Assembly: GCF_015665295.1 (NCBI RefSeq)
Contig: NZ_JADFAJ010000025.1
Coordinates: forward strand, 62,001-126,000
Direction of reading: 5' to 3'
DNA length: 64,000 bases
Source of the DNA: Maricaulis sp.
GTDB lineage: Bacteria > Pseudomonadota > Alphaproteobacteria > Caulobacterales > Maricaulaceae
A model generated the notes under the pieces. The model was not told the origin of the DNA and searched no databases. It saw nothing but the letters and a program-made list of their open reading frames with translations. This document shows positions 33,593 through 42,881 of the stretch, one piece after another (the first letter of the stretch is position 1; the number at the start of each line of letters is the position of its first letter). The position numbers and the translations under genes were made by a program.

Positions 33593-34872
33593 CACTGACG
33601 TATTTCGACAGTGGAGTCGCGGCGCAGGTCTCGCAGCCAGCGGCGCGAATGAAGCGATAATTGCTGGCCGCGCAGCTGGCCTTCAAGGTCGTCGCGGGTG
33701 GGAACGCCCGGACCGGCAATGGCGCGGTCGCAGACGATCAGGCCCTGCAGGCCGACGGGCGATTGCATGACGCCGGTATTCTCGCCCTCGTCGAGCGGCT
33801 GCAGCGCATCGCGGATGGCGGGCAGGACGGCGTCCGCGGCAATCGAGCCGAGCGGGGTGTAGATCGAACCCGGGATCCGGCCGGCCACGGCCTCGGCCTG
33901 ACTGCAGGTCGGATTGGCCGCGAGTTCCCGGGTGAAACTGGTGCGGGTCGCGTCGGTCACGGCACTGGTCGGTACGGTGATCTGGACGAGGTCGTATTGC
34001 AGTGTCGTCGTACCGTCGCGGGCGCCGACAAGGGCGATCACCATGTAGCCGCCGGGAACCTCGATCGGGTTCGACAGGGCGCCACGACCACCGCTCTGCT
34101 CATACTGTCCGCGCATTTGTGGCATGATGCCTGCGACTTCCGGCTGCAGCTGGGAGGCCGTGATCCAGCCGATATCACCGCCATTGGCGGCCGAGGGTGC
34201 GTCCGAGAACTGGCGCGCGAGTTCCGGGAAAGTTGCGCCCTGCTGGAGCTGGTTCATCACCGTGATCACACGCTGGATGGTCTGCTCTTCCTGGCCGGGA
34301 CCGGGAACCTCAAACAGCATTTCGAAAATCCGGAACTGCGGCTGCGAGGCGCTGGCGGCGAGGCGTTCAAGTGCCTGCTCGATCTGCTGTTCGGAAATCC
34401 GGACGCGCGAGCCATAGCGACCATTGACGATGATCTGCCATGCAATCTCGGCTTCCAGCTGATGCTGAAGGGTCGACGGATCGACACCGGAGCTTTGCAG
34501 GTCCTGGATGATGACGTCGATCGTCGTGCCATTGCGGTCGGCAAGATCGAGCAGGGAGTTGGAGATTTCCTCGTCCGAGACTTCGATGTCGAATTCCGAG
34601 GCGGCCTGAAGTTGCAGGTGCTCGTCGATCAGACCGCGCAGGGCCTGATCCTGGATTCGGGCCAGCGTGCCGTCGTCAATCTGGGACATGCCGGTCGAGG
34701 CGATGATCAGGCGCATGCGGTTGCGAACATCGACCGTGGTGATCGGCTCGTCATTGACCAGGGCGGCCACGCCTTCGGTCGTCTGGGCGTGCGCGCTGGC
34801 GGCACACGCCATCGCGACGGAGGCAAGCAAGGAAAGGACAATTCGTTTGGCGCAGGTCATCAGCATTCGCAT
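33592..34872 (-). CDS. surA: Periplasmic peptidyl-prolyl isomerase SurA
   Basis: The start is uncertain among close ATGs at 34872, 34866 and 34860, none with a strong ribosome-binding site; all give a signal peptide ending ASAHAQ. The product (about 426 residues) has the SurA N-terminal domain (AALVNDEPITTVDVRNRM) and a parvulin PpiC domain in the middle (about 170-265, QFSDAPSAANGGDIGWI). SurA escorts outer-membrane proteins, including LptD encoded just upstream, to the BAM complex. Confidence 0.93.
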   Translation of the reverse strand: MRMLMTCAKRIVLSLLASVAMACAASAHAQTTEGVAALVNDEPITTVDVRNRMRLIIASTGMSQIDDGTLARIQDQALRGLIDEHLQLQAASEFDIEVSDEEISNSLLDLADRNGTTIDVIIQDLQSSGVDPSTLQHQLEAEIAWQIIVNGRYGSRVRISEQQIEQALERLAASASQPQFRIFEMLFEVPGPGQEEQTIQRVITVMNQLQQGATFPELARQFSDAPSAANGGDIGWITASQLQPEVAGIMPQMRGQYEQSGGRGALSNPIEVPGGYMVIALVGARDGTTTLQYDLVQITVPTSAVTDATRTSFTRELAANPTCSQAEAVAGRIPGSIYTPLGSIAADAVLPAIRDALQPLDEGENTGVMQSPVGLQGLIVCDRAIAGPGVPTRDDLEGQLRGQQLSLHSRRWLRDLRRDSTVEIRQ

Positions 34873-34946
34873 ATCGGTTCGGCGCGGAACATTACTCAAA
34901 CTTGTCCCCGGCGCAATCGCCGGACACCGTAGCGCGCAGGGTTCAA

Positions 34947-37163
34947 TCAATCAGGCCCGAAACTCCCGAGCGTGAACAGGGTGATGCGGAACTGGATCGA
35001 TTCTGACGGGCCCAGTTCGGAAATCCCGAGGTCTTCACGCTGGTAGACAATATCAAATTGTGAGCATTCGTCGCCATAGCGCAATCCGATTTCCTGGCGC
35101 CGCGTCGCTTCGCTATCCAGATCCCGCATGACCTCGCCGATAGCGCTCCAGTGTTCGGTCAGCCCGACCTCGAAATCGCCGCGCAATTCGCGCTGGGCAC
35201 CGTTTCGGGTGCCCGCATCATCGCTGACGTCGAGATAGCGGACATTGCCGGTGAAGCGCTCACCTCGATAGCCGACCGAGACGTCCAGGCGGTTGGTGTC
35301 GAGACTGTCAGGGTCGACGCGCGCCTGGATATCGGCCGAGAAACCGGCCAGGGCGATCTCTCCGGCAACGACGTAATCGGACTGGTCTTCTGCCAGGCCG
35401 CTGGCGGGATTGAACACGGCGCCGCCGTCAATCCGCTGGCTCTGGCCGACGAAGAAACGGGCAAGGCCAGCCTGGCCCCACATGGCGGTGGTGCGAAGCC
35501 CGTAGCTGACACGTTGCCCGTCTTCCCACAGGTCATGGCCCGGTGCGCGAACCGGCTGGAACAGCAGGCTTTCGTCGAGGTCGATTGCGACGCTGTCCTC
35601 ATTGACCACACGGCTCGCTTCGGTGTCGTCGCTGGCAGCGACAAATGAGACCACCGGTTCGACGATCCAGTCTGCCGATTCGCCGCCCCGGAAGAAGGGC
35701 CAGCTGATTTCGGTACCGACCAGGCCAAGCGTTCGGGAAAAACTGTCGGACGCCGGATCGGTCAGCGGGTCGGTGACCGTCAGATCCTCAAAGCTGTAAT
35801 GGTCCAGGCGCGCCAGCGCGAAGGGCTCGACAACGATACCCGGTCCGCTCACCCAGCGAGTGCGCCAGTCCACCCCGGCAGAGGCGCGGTTGTAATCAAC
35901 ACCGACCTCGCGGCGCAGCATGCTGGCGCTGACATCGACATTGACCCGACCCCAGCCTTGCGGGGCTGTGAAAACACGGGTGTATTCGGCGACCGGTGCG
36001 AGGGCCGGAATGATATCGTCATCGGCATTGGTGCGCAGCGACTGGTAGGACGCGGCCACGATCGAGCCGGTGGAATTGCGCGTCCGCCCGTCCAGATAGA
36101 CCTGGCTGACCAGCTGGCGGCTCAGCGAATTGAGCGGTGCACCACGATCCTTGTCAGCTTCCGAAAAATCATAGCGGCGCAGGTGCAGGCTGTCCGAGGT
36201 GCGTTGCACACCGAAACCCCAGCGCCAGTCCGGATTGATGGCCCATTCGCCACCGCCGAACACGTGCCAGCGATCTTCGCTGTCGCCATAGCGTTCGCCA
36301 TCGCTGTCGATCTCGAACTCATTGGTATAGCTGCCCTCCAGCTCCATGAAGCCGGACCAGAAGCGCTTGCGGTATTCGCCATAGATGAGCGGATTCACAT
36401 TGGTCATCAGGCGCGGCGCGATGACAGCATCCTGGGAGGGCGAGATCGACCAGTAATAGGGCTGCTGGTAGACGAAGCCGAGGCGCGAGGAGACCCCCAC
36501 AGCCGGGAAGAGGAAACCGGAGCGCCGCTCGGACGATGGGTCCGCATGCGCAAACACCGGGGCATACAGGACCGGTACGCCACCGATCTCGAGCCGCGCA
36601 TCGCGGTAATAGATCATCCGGTCGTCGGCATCCTGGACAACCTCGCGGGCCCGCAGGCGCCAGGTCGGCTCGTGTTCGCCGTTTTCGCACAGCTCACAGG
36701 CTGTGTAATAGGCATCGTTGAGCTGGAGCGAGCCGTTTTCGCTGCGGATCGCGGCTGCCGCGGCCATGCGGCCATTGTTTTCCAGCATGCTGGCGAATCC
36801 GATCGCGACACCCGCCGCGAGCTGGCTGTCGAGTTCAACCTCGTCGGCATATTGCGGGAAGGAACCCTGGCCGAGGATGATGACATTGCCGCGGGCAATT
36901 ACGCGGTTTTCATCCGGATGATACTCGATCTCGTCGGCCAGCAGGGTGCGCGGTTCCTGGCGAACCCGCACATTGCCGCGTGCGATGTATCCGCTGCCAC
37001 CCGCGATATCCTCGACATGGTCGGCTTCCAGATAAATCGGTGCCTCTTCGGCCGGAGCCCCTTGGCCAAGGACCGGTGCCCCTTGGGCAAGAACCGGTGC
37101 CGACAGGGCGAGTGCCGAAGTGCTGAGCAACACTGCCGCCAGGCGGCGAATATGCGACGCCAT
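34947..37163 (-). CDS. lptD: LPS-assembly outer-membrane protein LptD
   Basis: The start at 37163 has GGGAG ahead and begins a signal peptide. The 738-residue protein has a periplasmic OstA jellyroll (about 45-150, with repeated ARGNVxVxQ strands) and a long beta-barrel domain ending in the hydrophobic-aromatic strand FRITLFTLGSF. Together with LptE it inserts LPS into the outer leaflet. Two Cys (ACELCEN) occur in the N-terminal half. A seven-residue tandem duplication sits at the signal-peptide end. It lies 83 bp after lptG and before surA. Confidence 0.95.
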   Translation of the reverse strand: MASHIRRLAAVLLSTSALALSAPVLAQGAPVLGQGAPAEEAPIYLEADHVEDIAGGSGYIARGNVRVRQEPRTLLADEIEYHPDENRVIARGNVIILGQGSFPQYADEVELDSQLAAGVAIGFASMLENNGRMAAAAAIRSENGSLQLNDAYYTACELCENGEHEPTWRLRAREVVQDADDRMIYYRDARLEIGGVPVLYAPVFAHADPSSERRSGFLFPAVGVSSRLGFVYQQPYYWSISPSQDAVIAPRLMTNVNPLIYGEYRKRFWSGFMELEGSYTNEFEIDSDGERYGDSEDRWHVFGGGEWAINPDWRWGFGVQRTSDSLHLRRYDFSEADKDRGAPLNSLSRQLVSQVYLDGRTRNSTGSIVAASYQSLRTNADDDIIPALAPVAEYTRVFTAPQGWGRVNVDVSASMLRREVGVDYNRASAGVDWRTRWVSGPGIVVEPFALARLDHYSFEDLTVTDPLTDPASDSFSRTLGLVGTEISWPFFRGGESADWIVEPVVSFVAASDDTEASRVVNEDSVAIDLDESLLFQPVRAPGHDLWEDGQRVSYGLRTTAMWGQAGLARFFVGQSQRIDGGAVFNPASGLAEDQSDYVVAGEIALAGFSADIQARVDPDSLDTNRLDVSVGYRGERFTGNVRYLDVSDDAGTRNGAQRELRGDFEVGLTEHWSAIGEVMRDLDSEATRRQEIGLRYGDECSQFDIVYQREDLGISELGPSESIQFRITLFTLGSFGPD

Positions 37164-37246
37164 GCGCGTCACTCCCTCTCGTCTCCCGGCCCCCGCAGGC
37201 GGGTCATGTTCATGACTAGCCGATGCCGGCGGCATCGTCCACGCCG

Positions 37247-38344
37247 TCAACCGTCTTCGGTCGAGGCAATATAGATCAGCGCCAGCAATGCGGTCAGCGC
37301 CGGCGCCGACCAGGCCGCGGTCGCCGGTGGCAGGGCGCCGGAAATGCCAAATGAACTCAGCATTTCCTGAAAGAAAAACATCACGAAACCGGCAATGCCG
37401 CCTGCCATTGCGAAGGCTGCCGCGCCACCCAGCCGGTGCAGGCGCAGTGTCGCGGCCGCGGCAATCAGGGTTGAGGCGAGCAAGGTCAGGGGCAGGGCCA
37501 GCAGGGCGTGCAGTCGCAGCTCATAGCGCTGGGTCGCCAGACCGGCCTCACGGGCCGAGGTGATCAGGCGCGGCAGATCCCAGAAGGCGACGCCTTCGGC
37601 CGACCGGGCCCGCTCGAACAGGGCCTGGCGGTTGATCGAGGTCGGCATGGTGATCTCGCCAAGGTCAAGCCGAGACGGGGTGGGCGTGCGTTCGACCGCA
37701 CCCGTGACCTGCCAGTAACCGGCGTGCAGCTCGGCTGATTCGGCATCGATGCGGCGTTCCAGGCGAGGCGTGCCGTCACTGTCCTCGGCAAACTGGAAGA
37801 AGACCGGGTCGCGCAATTCCTGGCGTTGCTCCTCGAGCTGGGTCGCGGCGATCACGGTGAAACCGTCGATATTGGTTTCGCGCAGCCAGACGGGCTGGGC
37901 GGCGCCTTCGACGTGGCGGACATTCATCAGGCTGTCGCGCCGGGCCTCGAACTGGGCATTGAGCTCCGCGGCCAGCGGGTTGAGACCGGTTGCGCCGATA
38001 ATCCCGACCAGCACCGCCAGTACCATCGGTGCAGTCAGGATGCGCCAGGCCGACATGCCCGAGGCGCGCATCACGATCAGCTCGCTCGACCGGTTGAGCC
38101 GGAACAGCGATGTCAGCGTTCCGAACAGGAAGACGAAGGGCAGGGTGCTTTCCAGCAGCGAGGGGGCACGCAGCATTGTCAGCCCGAGCAGGTCCAGCGT
38201 CGATACGTCGACCCGGGTGCCGACCGCCCGCGACTGTTCGACGAAATCGACCAGGATGATCACCGTCGCGATGGTCGCGAAGGCCAGCAGCAGGCCGCCC
38301 GCCGTCTGGCTTGCCATGTAGCGATTGAGCCGTCCGCCGATCAT
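37247..38344 (-). CDS. lptG: LPS export permease LptG
   Basis: The 365-residue protein has the YjgP/YjgQ layout: three N-terminal membrane helices, a periplasmic beta-jellyroll (about 130-265) and three C-terminal helices. It partners LptF and the ATPase LptB to pull LPS from the inner membrane. Its start overlaps the lptF stop by four bases. The MASxRILxPM-like segment SGMSAWRILTAP after helix two is typical. Confidence 0.95.
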   Translation of the reverse strand: MIGGRLNRYMASQTAGGLLLAFATIATVIILVDFVEQSRAVGTRVDVSTLDLLGLTMLRAPSLLESTLPFVFLFGTLTSLFRLNRSSELIVMRASGMSAWRILTAPMVLAVLVGIIGATGLNPLAAELNAQFEARRDSLMNVRHVEGAAQPVWLRETNIDGFTVIAATQLEEQRQELRDPVFFQFAEDSDGTPRLERRIDAESAELHAGYWQVTGAVERTPTPSRLDLGEITMPTSINRQALFERARSAEGVAFWDLPRLITSAREAGLATQRYELRLHALLALPLTLLASTLIAAAATLRLHRLGGAAAFAMAGGIAGFVMFFFQEMLSSFGISGALPPATAAWSAPALTALLALIYIASTEDG

Positions 38345-39474
38345 GCGCCGGCCTCACCAGCCAGCTCGGGCTGTTTCCGGTGCGCGGGACGGGCTCGGGC
38401 CGGCCAGTAGATGACTGCCAGGGCGCCGAGCATGCCGGCGATCGGGACCAGGTATTGCGCTATGTTCATCGCGGCATCATCGGCACTGGCCGATTGCATG
38501 GCAAAGCCTGCAAGACGCAGCGTCAGGCCGGCGCTGACCGCAATCATCACCCGTCGGCCATAGCCCATTCGCGAATGGTCGCCGGCGAGGAAGCAGGCCG
38601 CCGCGATCAGCGCAAAGGCGAGATTGTAGAGCGGGCCGGACAGGCGGTAATGGGCCTCGGCCCAGGCGCGTTCCGGCCCGCCGGTGCGGGCAACCTCGGC
38701 GGCCGAGGGCCAGAGGAGTTCGTGCAGGTAGCGGTCCGATTCCTTGAAGAACATGGCGTCGGCCGGCCCGACGAACTCACCAAGGTCGAATTCATAGCGG
38801 TCGAAATTGGCGTAGTAGAGTTCGCCGGCCGAATCGATCTGCTGCAGATTGCCGTCGATCAGCACCATCGCGGAGCGTTCGCCTGAACGCACGACGACGC
38901 CTTCACGCGCCGAATAGGTCGAGGCCTCGTCCTGGCCGCGGCTGTCATGGATCAGGATGTCCTGCATGCGGCCGTCACGGTCCCGCTCGCGGGCATAGAT
39001 GGTTACGCCCTGGCCAAGCTGGGAGAAGGCGCCCGGGGTCACCAGGCTGGCGGCCACGTCGGAGCGCAGATTGTGCAGCGAGCGGCGCATCTCGCGATAG
39101 GCGACCGGTTGCACAACGAGGTTCACGACCAGATTGGCCAGCAGGACATAGACGCCCAGCCGCATGATCGGTGACAGCAGGCCGAAACGGCTGACGCCGG
39201 CGGCCGAGGCAATCACCAGCTCGCTGTCACTTGTCAGCCGGTTGAGACTGGACAGGACCGCCACAAACAGGGCGATCGGAACCAGCAGCGCGGTAAGATG
39301 GGGCAGGGCCAGCGCGGTGACCTTGATAAAGGTGAGCGCGGTCTCGGAATAGCCGGAAACCAGGTCGACATTCGACAGGCTCTGCGTCAGCAGCGCGAGG
39401 CCGGCAAAGGCTGCAATGGCCGTCATGAACGGCCAGAGCAACTGATTGAAGAGATACCGCTGAACGAGAATCAT
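38341..39474 (-). CDS. lptF: LPS export permease LptF
   Basis: The 377-residue protein has the same six-helix plus periplasmic jellyroll design as LptG, with the LptF-like N-terminus RYLFNQLLWPFMTAI and the coupling segment ASAAGVSRFGLLSP (about 88-101). It is the first gene of the LPS-transport run and is divergent from pepA, as in E. coli, where pepA-lptF/G adjacency is conserved. Confidence 0.95.
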   Translation of the reverse strand: MILVQRYLFNQLLWPFMTAIAAFAGLALLTQSLSNVDLVSGYSETALTFIKVTALALPHLTALLVPIALFVAVLSSLNRLTSDSELVIASAAGVSRFGLLSPIMRLGVYVLLANLVVNLVVQPVAYREMRRSLHNLRSDVAASLVTPGAFSQLGQGVTIYARERDRDGRMQDILIHDSRGQDEASTYSAREGVVVRSGERSAMVLIDGNLQQIDSAGELYYANFDRYEFDLGEFVGPADAMFFKESDRYLHELLWPSAAEVARTGGPERAWAEAHYRLSGPLYNLAFALIAAACFLAGDHSRMGYGRRVMIAVSAGLTLRLAGFAMQSASADDAAMNIAQYLVPIAGMLGALAVIYWPARARPAHRKQPELAGEAGA

Positions 39475-39613
39475 GAAGCCGGCTTGTGCTGCGCGTTCAG
39501 CCTTCTATCTCACGTCGTGATCGGATACCACTTCCGCGACACAAGTTTTCGGCTTCGGGTGCACACTTGGTCACACCGAATAGCCCCGAACTGACTGGAT
39601 GAGAGGGAATACC

Positions 39614-41098
39614 ATGAAAATCGAATTCGCCGCCGCTCCGAACGTTGCCGGCGCGATCGCCGTTCCGGTTTATGAAGACGCGACGCTGTCGCCGGCTGCT
39701 GCCGCGCTCGACACGGCATCCGGTGGCGCCCTCAAGCGCGCCATTGCGGCCTCGCGCTTTGTCGGCAAGCCGGCCCAGACGCTGGAAATCATGGCGCCGT
39801 CGGGGATCGAGGCGAGCCGCGTCGTGCTGTTCGGCCTCGGCGCCAAGAACAAGCGCACGGCCTCGACGCTGGAAAAGGCTGCGGCGGCTGTTGTCGCCAA
39901 GCTGCTCATCAGCGGCGAGACCACGCTGTCGATCCAGTTTGATGGCGAAACCGACGGCGAGGGTGCAGCCCGCGCCGGCCTCGGCGCCCGCCTGGCCGCC
40001 TATCGTTATGACCAGTTCCGCACCAAGCTGAAGGACGAGCAGAAGCCGTCGCTCGCCAATCTGACCATCGCCGTCTCCGACGTTGAGGGCGCCAAGGCCG
40101 CCTGGTCGGGCTGGGGCGCGGTGGCCGACGGTGTCGACCTCGCCCGCGAAGTCACCAACCTGCCGCCGAACATTCTCAACCCGGAGACCTATGCCAAGAA
40201 GATCGAAGGCATGGCCGAGCACGGGCTGGAAATCGAGATCCTCGATGAAGTCCAGATGACCGAGCTCGGCATGGGCGCGCTTCTGGGTGTCGGTCAGGCC
40301 TCGGAATTCGAGAGCAAGATCGCCATCATGAAGTGGAATGGCGGCAAGGAGGGCGAAAAGCCGCTCCTTTTCGTCGGCAAGGGCCTCACGTTTGACAGCG
40401 GCGGCATCTCGCTGAAGCCGGGTGCCGGCATGGACGAGATGCGCGGCGACATGGGCGGTTCGGCCGCCGTTGTCGGCCTGATGCGCGCGCTCGCCGGCCG
40501 CAAGGCCAATGTCAATGCGATCGGCATTGTCGGCCTCGTCGAGAACATGCCCGACGGCAATGCCCAGCGTCCCGGCGACATCGTCACCGCCATGTCCGGC
40601 ACCACGATCGAGATTCTCAACACGGACGCCGAAGGCCGCCTCGTTCTGGCCGATGTGCTCTGGTACGCGCAGGACCGTTTTGATCCCAAGCTGATCATCG
40701 ACCTGGCGACCCTCACCGGCGCCATCCTGATCGGTCTCGGCAATACTCGCGCCGGCATTTTCTCCAACTCCGACGAGATTGCCGCCCAGCTGTCCTCGGC
40801 GGGCGATGCCTCCGACGAGCCGGTCTGGCGCCTGCCGCTCGGCCCGGACTATGAAAAGCATATCGAGACCAAGAATGCCGACATCAAGAATGTCGGCGAG
40901 GGCCGGCTTGCCGGTTCGATCTCGGCGGCCGAATTCCTCAAATGCTTCGTCAATGACAAGCCCTGGTGCCATATCGACATCGCCGGCACGGCCATGGGCG
41001 GGATGAGCATGAAGGATGATCCGCGCCAGCCGAGCTGGGGCACGGGCTGGGGTGTGCGCATCCTCGACCGCTTCGTGCGCGACAATTACGAGGGCTAG
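39614..41098 (+). CDS. pepA: Leucyl aminopeptidase
   Basis: The start at 39614 has GAGAGGGA ahead. The 494-residue protein has the M17 N-terminal domain and the catalytic domain with the signature NTDAEGRL (336-343), the metal-binding GKGLTFDSGGISLKPG and the active-site Lys and Arg. It cleaves N-terminal residues with two metal ions; PepA can also bind DNA. It is divergent from lptF and is followed by a terminator. Confidence 0.97.
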   Translation: MKIEFAAAPNVAGAIAVPVYEDATLSPAAAALDTASGGALKRAIAASRFVGKPAQTLEIMAPSGIEASRVVLFGLGAKNKRTASTLEKAAAAVVAKLLISGETTLSIQFDGETDGEGAARAGLGARLAAYRYDQFRTKLKDEQKPSLANLTIAVSDVEGAKAAWSGWGAVADGVDLAREVTNLPPNILNPETYAKKIEGMAEHGLEIEILDEVQMTELGMGALLGVGQASEFESKIAIMKWNGGKEGEKPLLFVGKGLTFDSGGISLKPGAGMDEMRGDMGGSAAVVGLMRALAGRKANVNAIGIVGLVENMPDGNAQRPGDIVTAMSGTTIEILNTDAEGRLVLADVLWYAQDRFDPKLIIDLATLTGAILIGLGNTRAGIFSNSDEIAAQLSSAGDASDEPVWRLPLGPDYEKHIETKNADIKNVGEGRLAGSISAAEFLKCFVNDKPWCHIDIAGTAMGGMSMKDDPRQPSWGTGWGVRILDRFVRDNYEG

Positions 41099-41113
41099 GC
41101 CCACGCTGTGACC

Positions 41114-41140
41114 AGGGCGGCCCGAGCGGCCGCCCTTTTC
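41114..41140 (+). terminator. pepA terminator
   Basis: Perfect 9-bp arms (41114-41122 and 41128-41136) with a five-base loop are followed by TTTT, 15 bp after the pepA stop. Confidence 0.85.
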
Positions 41141-41161
41141 ATGTCGGGGCAGGAGTATGGA

Positions 41162-41614
41162 ATGAGCGGCGATCTCTGGTTCTACCATCTCGAGCGCTCC
41201 TCGCTGGACGAGGTCCTGCCCGAGCTGCTGGAAAAGACCCTGGCGCGCGGCTGGCGGGCGCTGGTGCGCTCGCCGGACGCCAAGCGCCGCGAGGCGATCG
41301 ACCAGCTGTTGTGGACCTGGCGGGAGGACAGTTTCCTGCCGCATGGCCAGGTCGAGGCCGGCTCGCCGGAACGCCAGCCGGTCCTGATCGCCGAGGACGA
41401 GGCCAATCCGAACGGGGCGCAATGCCTTTTCCTGCTCGATGGCGCCGAACCCGAAAATCCGTCATCCTTTGACCGCATGATCGTCATGTTCGACGGGCAG
41501 GACGAGATGGCGGTCACCGATGCCCGCGCGCTCTGGAAGAAGGCGTCGGCACAGGGCTGCAGCGTTTCCTACTGGCGACAATCGCCGGAAGGCCGATGGG
41601 AGAAAAAGGCATGA
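41162..41614 (+). CDS. holC: DNA polymerase III chi subunit
   Basis: The start at 41162 has GGAG nine bases before it. The 150-residue protein matches HolC: LWFYHLERSSLDEVLPELLEKTLARGW at the N-terminus (in two parts), the LLWTWREDSFLPHG block (about 48-61) and the NPNGAQCLFLLDG strand. Chi links the clamp loader to single-strand-binding protein. It lies after the pepA terminator and overlaps the lipoprotein gene by four bases. pepA-holC adjacency is conserved in proteobacteria. Confidence 0.95.
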   Translation: MSGDLWFYHLERSSLDEVLPELLEKTLARGWRALVRSPDAKRREAIDQLLWTWREDSFLPHGQVEAGSPERQPVLIAEDEANPNGAQCLFLLDGAEPENPSSFDRMIVMFDGQDEMAVTDARALWKKASAQGCSVSYWRQSPEGRWEKKA

Positions 41615-41946
41615 CACGTTATTGGCTGATCGCACTGGCCGGCCTCTCGGTCGCGGCCTGCACCACGGGCGGCCATCCGATCGATGGCGGCGAGACCATC
41701 ATGCCGACCCCCGACTTCGTCGAGGACTCAATCGGCGATAACCGCGCCGATCCGCTCGCCAGCTGTGGCGCCAATGCGATGGGCTATCTGGTCGGCCAGC
41801 CGATCGGGGAGGTCGATCTGGACAGCCTGCACGGCAATATCCGGATCATTCATCCCGGCATGCCGGTCACCCGCGATTTCCGCCGCGACCGGCTCAATCT
41901 TGACGTCGATGAAGCCGGTGTCATCCTGCGCCCCTGGTGCGGTTGA
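41611..41946 (+). CDS. I78 peptidase inhibitor-like lipoprotein 1
   Basis: The 111-residue protein has a lipoprotein signal with lipobox VAAC and a C-terminal I78-family domain: a Cys at the start of CGANAMGYLVGQP, the PGMPVTRDFRRDRLNLDVD core and the ending PWCG. I78 proteins inhibit serine peptidases such as subtilisin; the two Cys likely form a disulphide. The ATG overlaps the holC stop, and a second, diverged copy follows 13 bp later. Inhibition is inferred from the family. Confidence 0.88.
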   Translation: MTRYWLIALAGLSVAACTTGGHPIDGGETIMPTPDFVEDSIGDNRADPLASCGANAMGYLVGQPIGEVDLDSLHGNIRIIHPGMPVTRDFRRDRLNLDVDEAGVILRPWCG

Positions 41947-41959
41947 GCGAGTATATCCC

Positions 41960-42304
41960 ATGATTTTGCGTGTGATCATCCTGTCCTGTTGTCTTGCGGG
42001 CTGTGGACTTACGACCGGCGGCAGCGCCTCCAGCCGTGAGCGCCAGCTCGACGCCTTGCCGCCCCTTGGTTCTGCCGAGGATATCAATGGTGGCGTGGTC
42101 CGGGCGCCGATCACCGGGACCTGCGGCATGGAGAATGTCCAGCATTTCGTCGGCCAGCCGCGCGTCTCCGTACCGGCCAGCGCGATGCCGGACAATTACC
42201 GCGTCGTCGGGCCCAATTCGGTCGTCACCATGGATTACCGCTCCGATCGCCTGACCGTACGGGTCGATGAATACGATGTCGTGGAAAGCCTGGCCTGCGG
42301 CTGA
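41960..42304 (+). CDS. I78 peptidase inhibitor-like lipoprotein 2
   Basis: The 114-residue protein begins with a lipoprotein signal (lipobox LAGC) and ends in an I78-like domain: CGMENVQHFVGQP, GPNSVVTMDYRSDRLTVRVDE and a final ACG. It is related to the gene just upstream but has only about a third of residues in common, so the duplication is old. The ribosome-binding site is weak, suggesting coupling to the upstream copy. It converges on an unknown gene. Confidence 0.85.
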   Translation: MILRVIILSCCLAGCGLTTGGSASSRERQLDALPPLGSAEDINGGVVRAPITGTCGMENVQHFVGQPRVSVPASAMPDNYRVVGPNSVVTMDYRSDRLTVRVDEYDVVESLACG

Positions 42305-42312
42305 GCCGAGCC

Positions 42313-42627
42313 TCAGCCCGCGAACAGGTGCTGCAGGCGCGCTGCATGGTGGCTGGTCATCGAGAGCGCATGACTGGCCAGCCAGGCGCTGACCGTGTGG
42401 GCGGTCTCGATGGCCGTCTCGCGGTCCAGCAGGCTGTCATCATCCTCGTCGGCAAAATCCGGCCCGTCATGCGACTCCGGATCGGCCGCCATCACGATAT
42501 CGACGCGGATATCGTCCGGGCTGTGAAAACTGTTGTCATGGCGTGAGGCCGCCGGCTGGGGCGCGTGCGGCGAGGCTTGTTTGCGCAGCGGTGTCGGGCG
42601 GGGCGGCGGAACGCTGTCGATCTTCAT
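42313..42627 (-). CDS. Hypothetical protein
   Basis: I do not recognise this protein. The start at 42627 has GGAGG five bases upstream, giving 104 residues. The N-terminal 40 residues are Pro/Arg-rich and look disordered; an acidic stretch (DFADEDDDSLLD, about 63-74) leads into a helical C-terminus with HTVSAWLASHALSMTSHHAARLQHLF. No signal peptide or membrane helix is present. It is on the strand of the ABC-F gene but 273 bp downstream, across a region with its own signals. Confidence 0.6.
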   Translation of the reverse strand: MKIDSVPPPRPTPLRKQASPHAPQPAASRHDNSFHSPDDIRVDIVMAADPESHDGPDFADEDDDSLLDRETAIETAHTVSAWLASHALSMTSHHAARLQHLFAG

Positions 42628-42798
42628 GACCCGCCTCCGTCGCCGGCCGGAGGACAGGCGAGGAAACTGCCGGGCCACCCGGGCCCGGCATCGGCCAGAT
42701 CAGCCAGTTGATGTGTCGCCGGGCCAGCATCCTGTCGGTAGATGACGCCCGGCAACGCGCCTTCGGATCCCATTGATCCATCCACCTGTAACTTCGAT

Positions 42799-42880
42799 GC
42801 TCATATTATATGAGCGAAAGTGCAAATGGTTTCTTAACGGGACGGATTAGGCTTTATTTCTTGTTAAGTCAGGAGGTTAG
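42799..42880 (+). promoter_or_regulatory. AT-rich orphan control region
   Basis: This AT-rich island holds a perfect inverted repeat GCTCATA-TTA-TATGAGC (42799-42815), two direct copies of TTAA-N9-TTAG (42834-42850 and 42864-42880, 30 bp apart) and a strong ribosome-binding site AGGAGG (42871-42876). It points toward the 3' end of the ABC-F gene on the other strand, where only a 36-codon frame follows. Confidence 0.5.
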
Positions 42881-42881
42881 A

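Noticed and set aside
39497-41422. Minus-strand open frame of 641 codons opposite pepA and holC
   Set aside because: Antisense of pepA; no start signal or recognisable domain.
42834-42880. CtrA-binding sites
   Set aside because: The CtrA consensus is TTAA-N7-TTAA; the copies here have a nine-base spacer and end in TTAG, so I report them only as an unassigned repeat.
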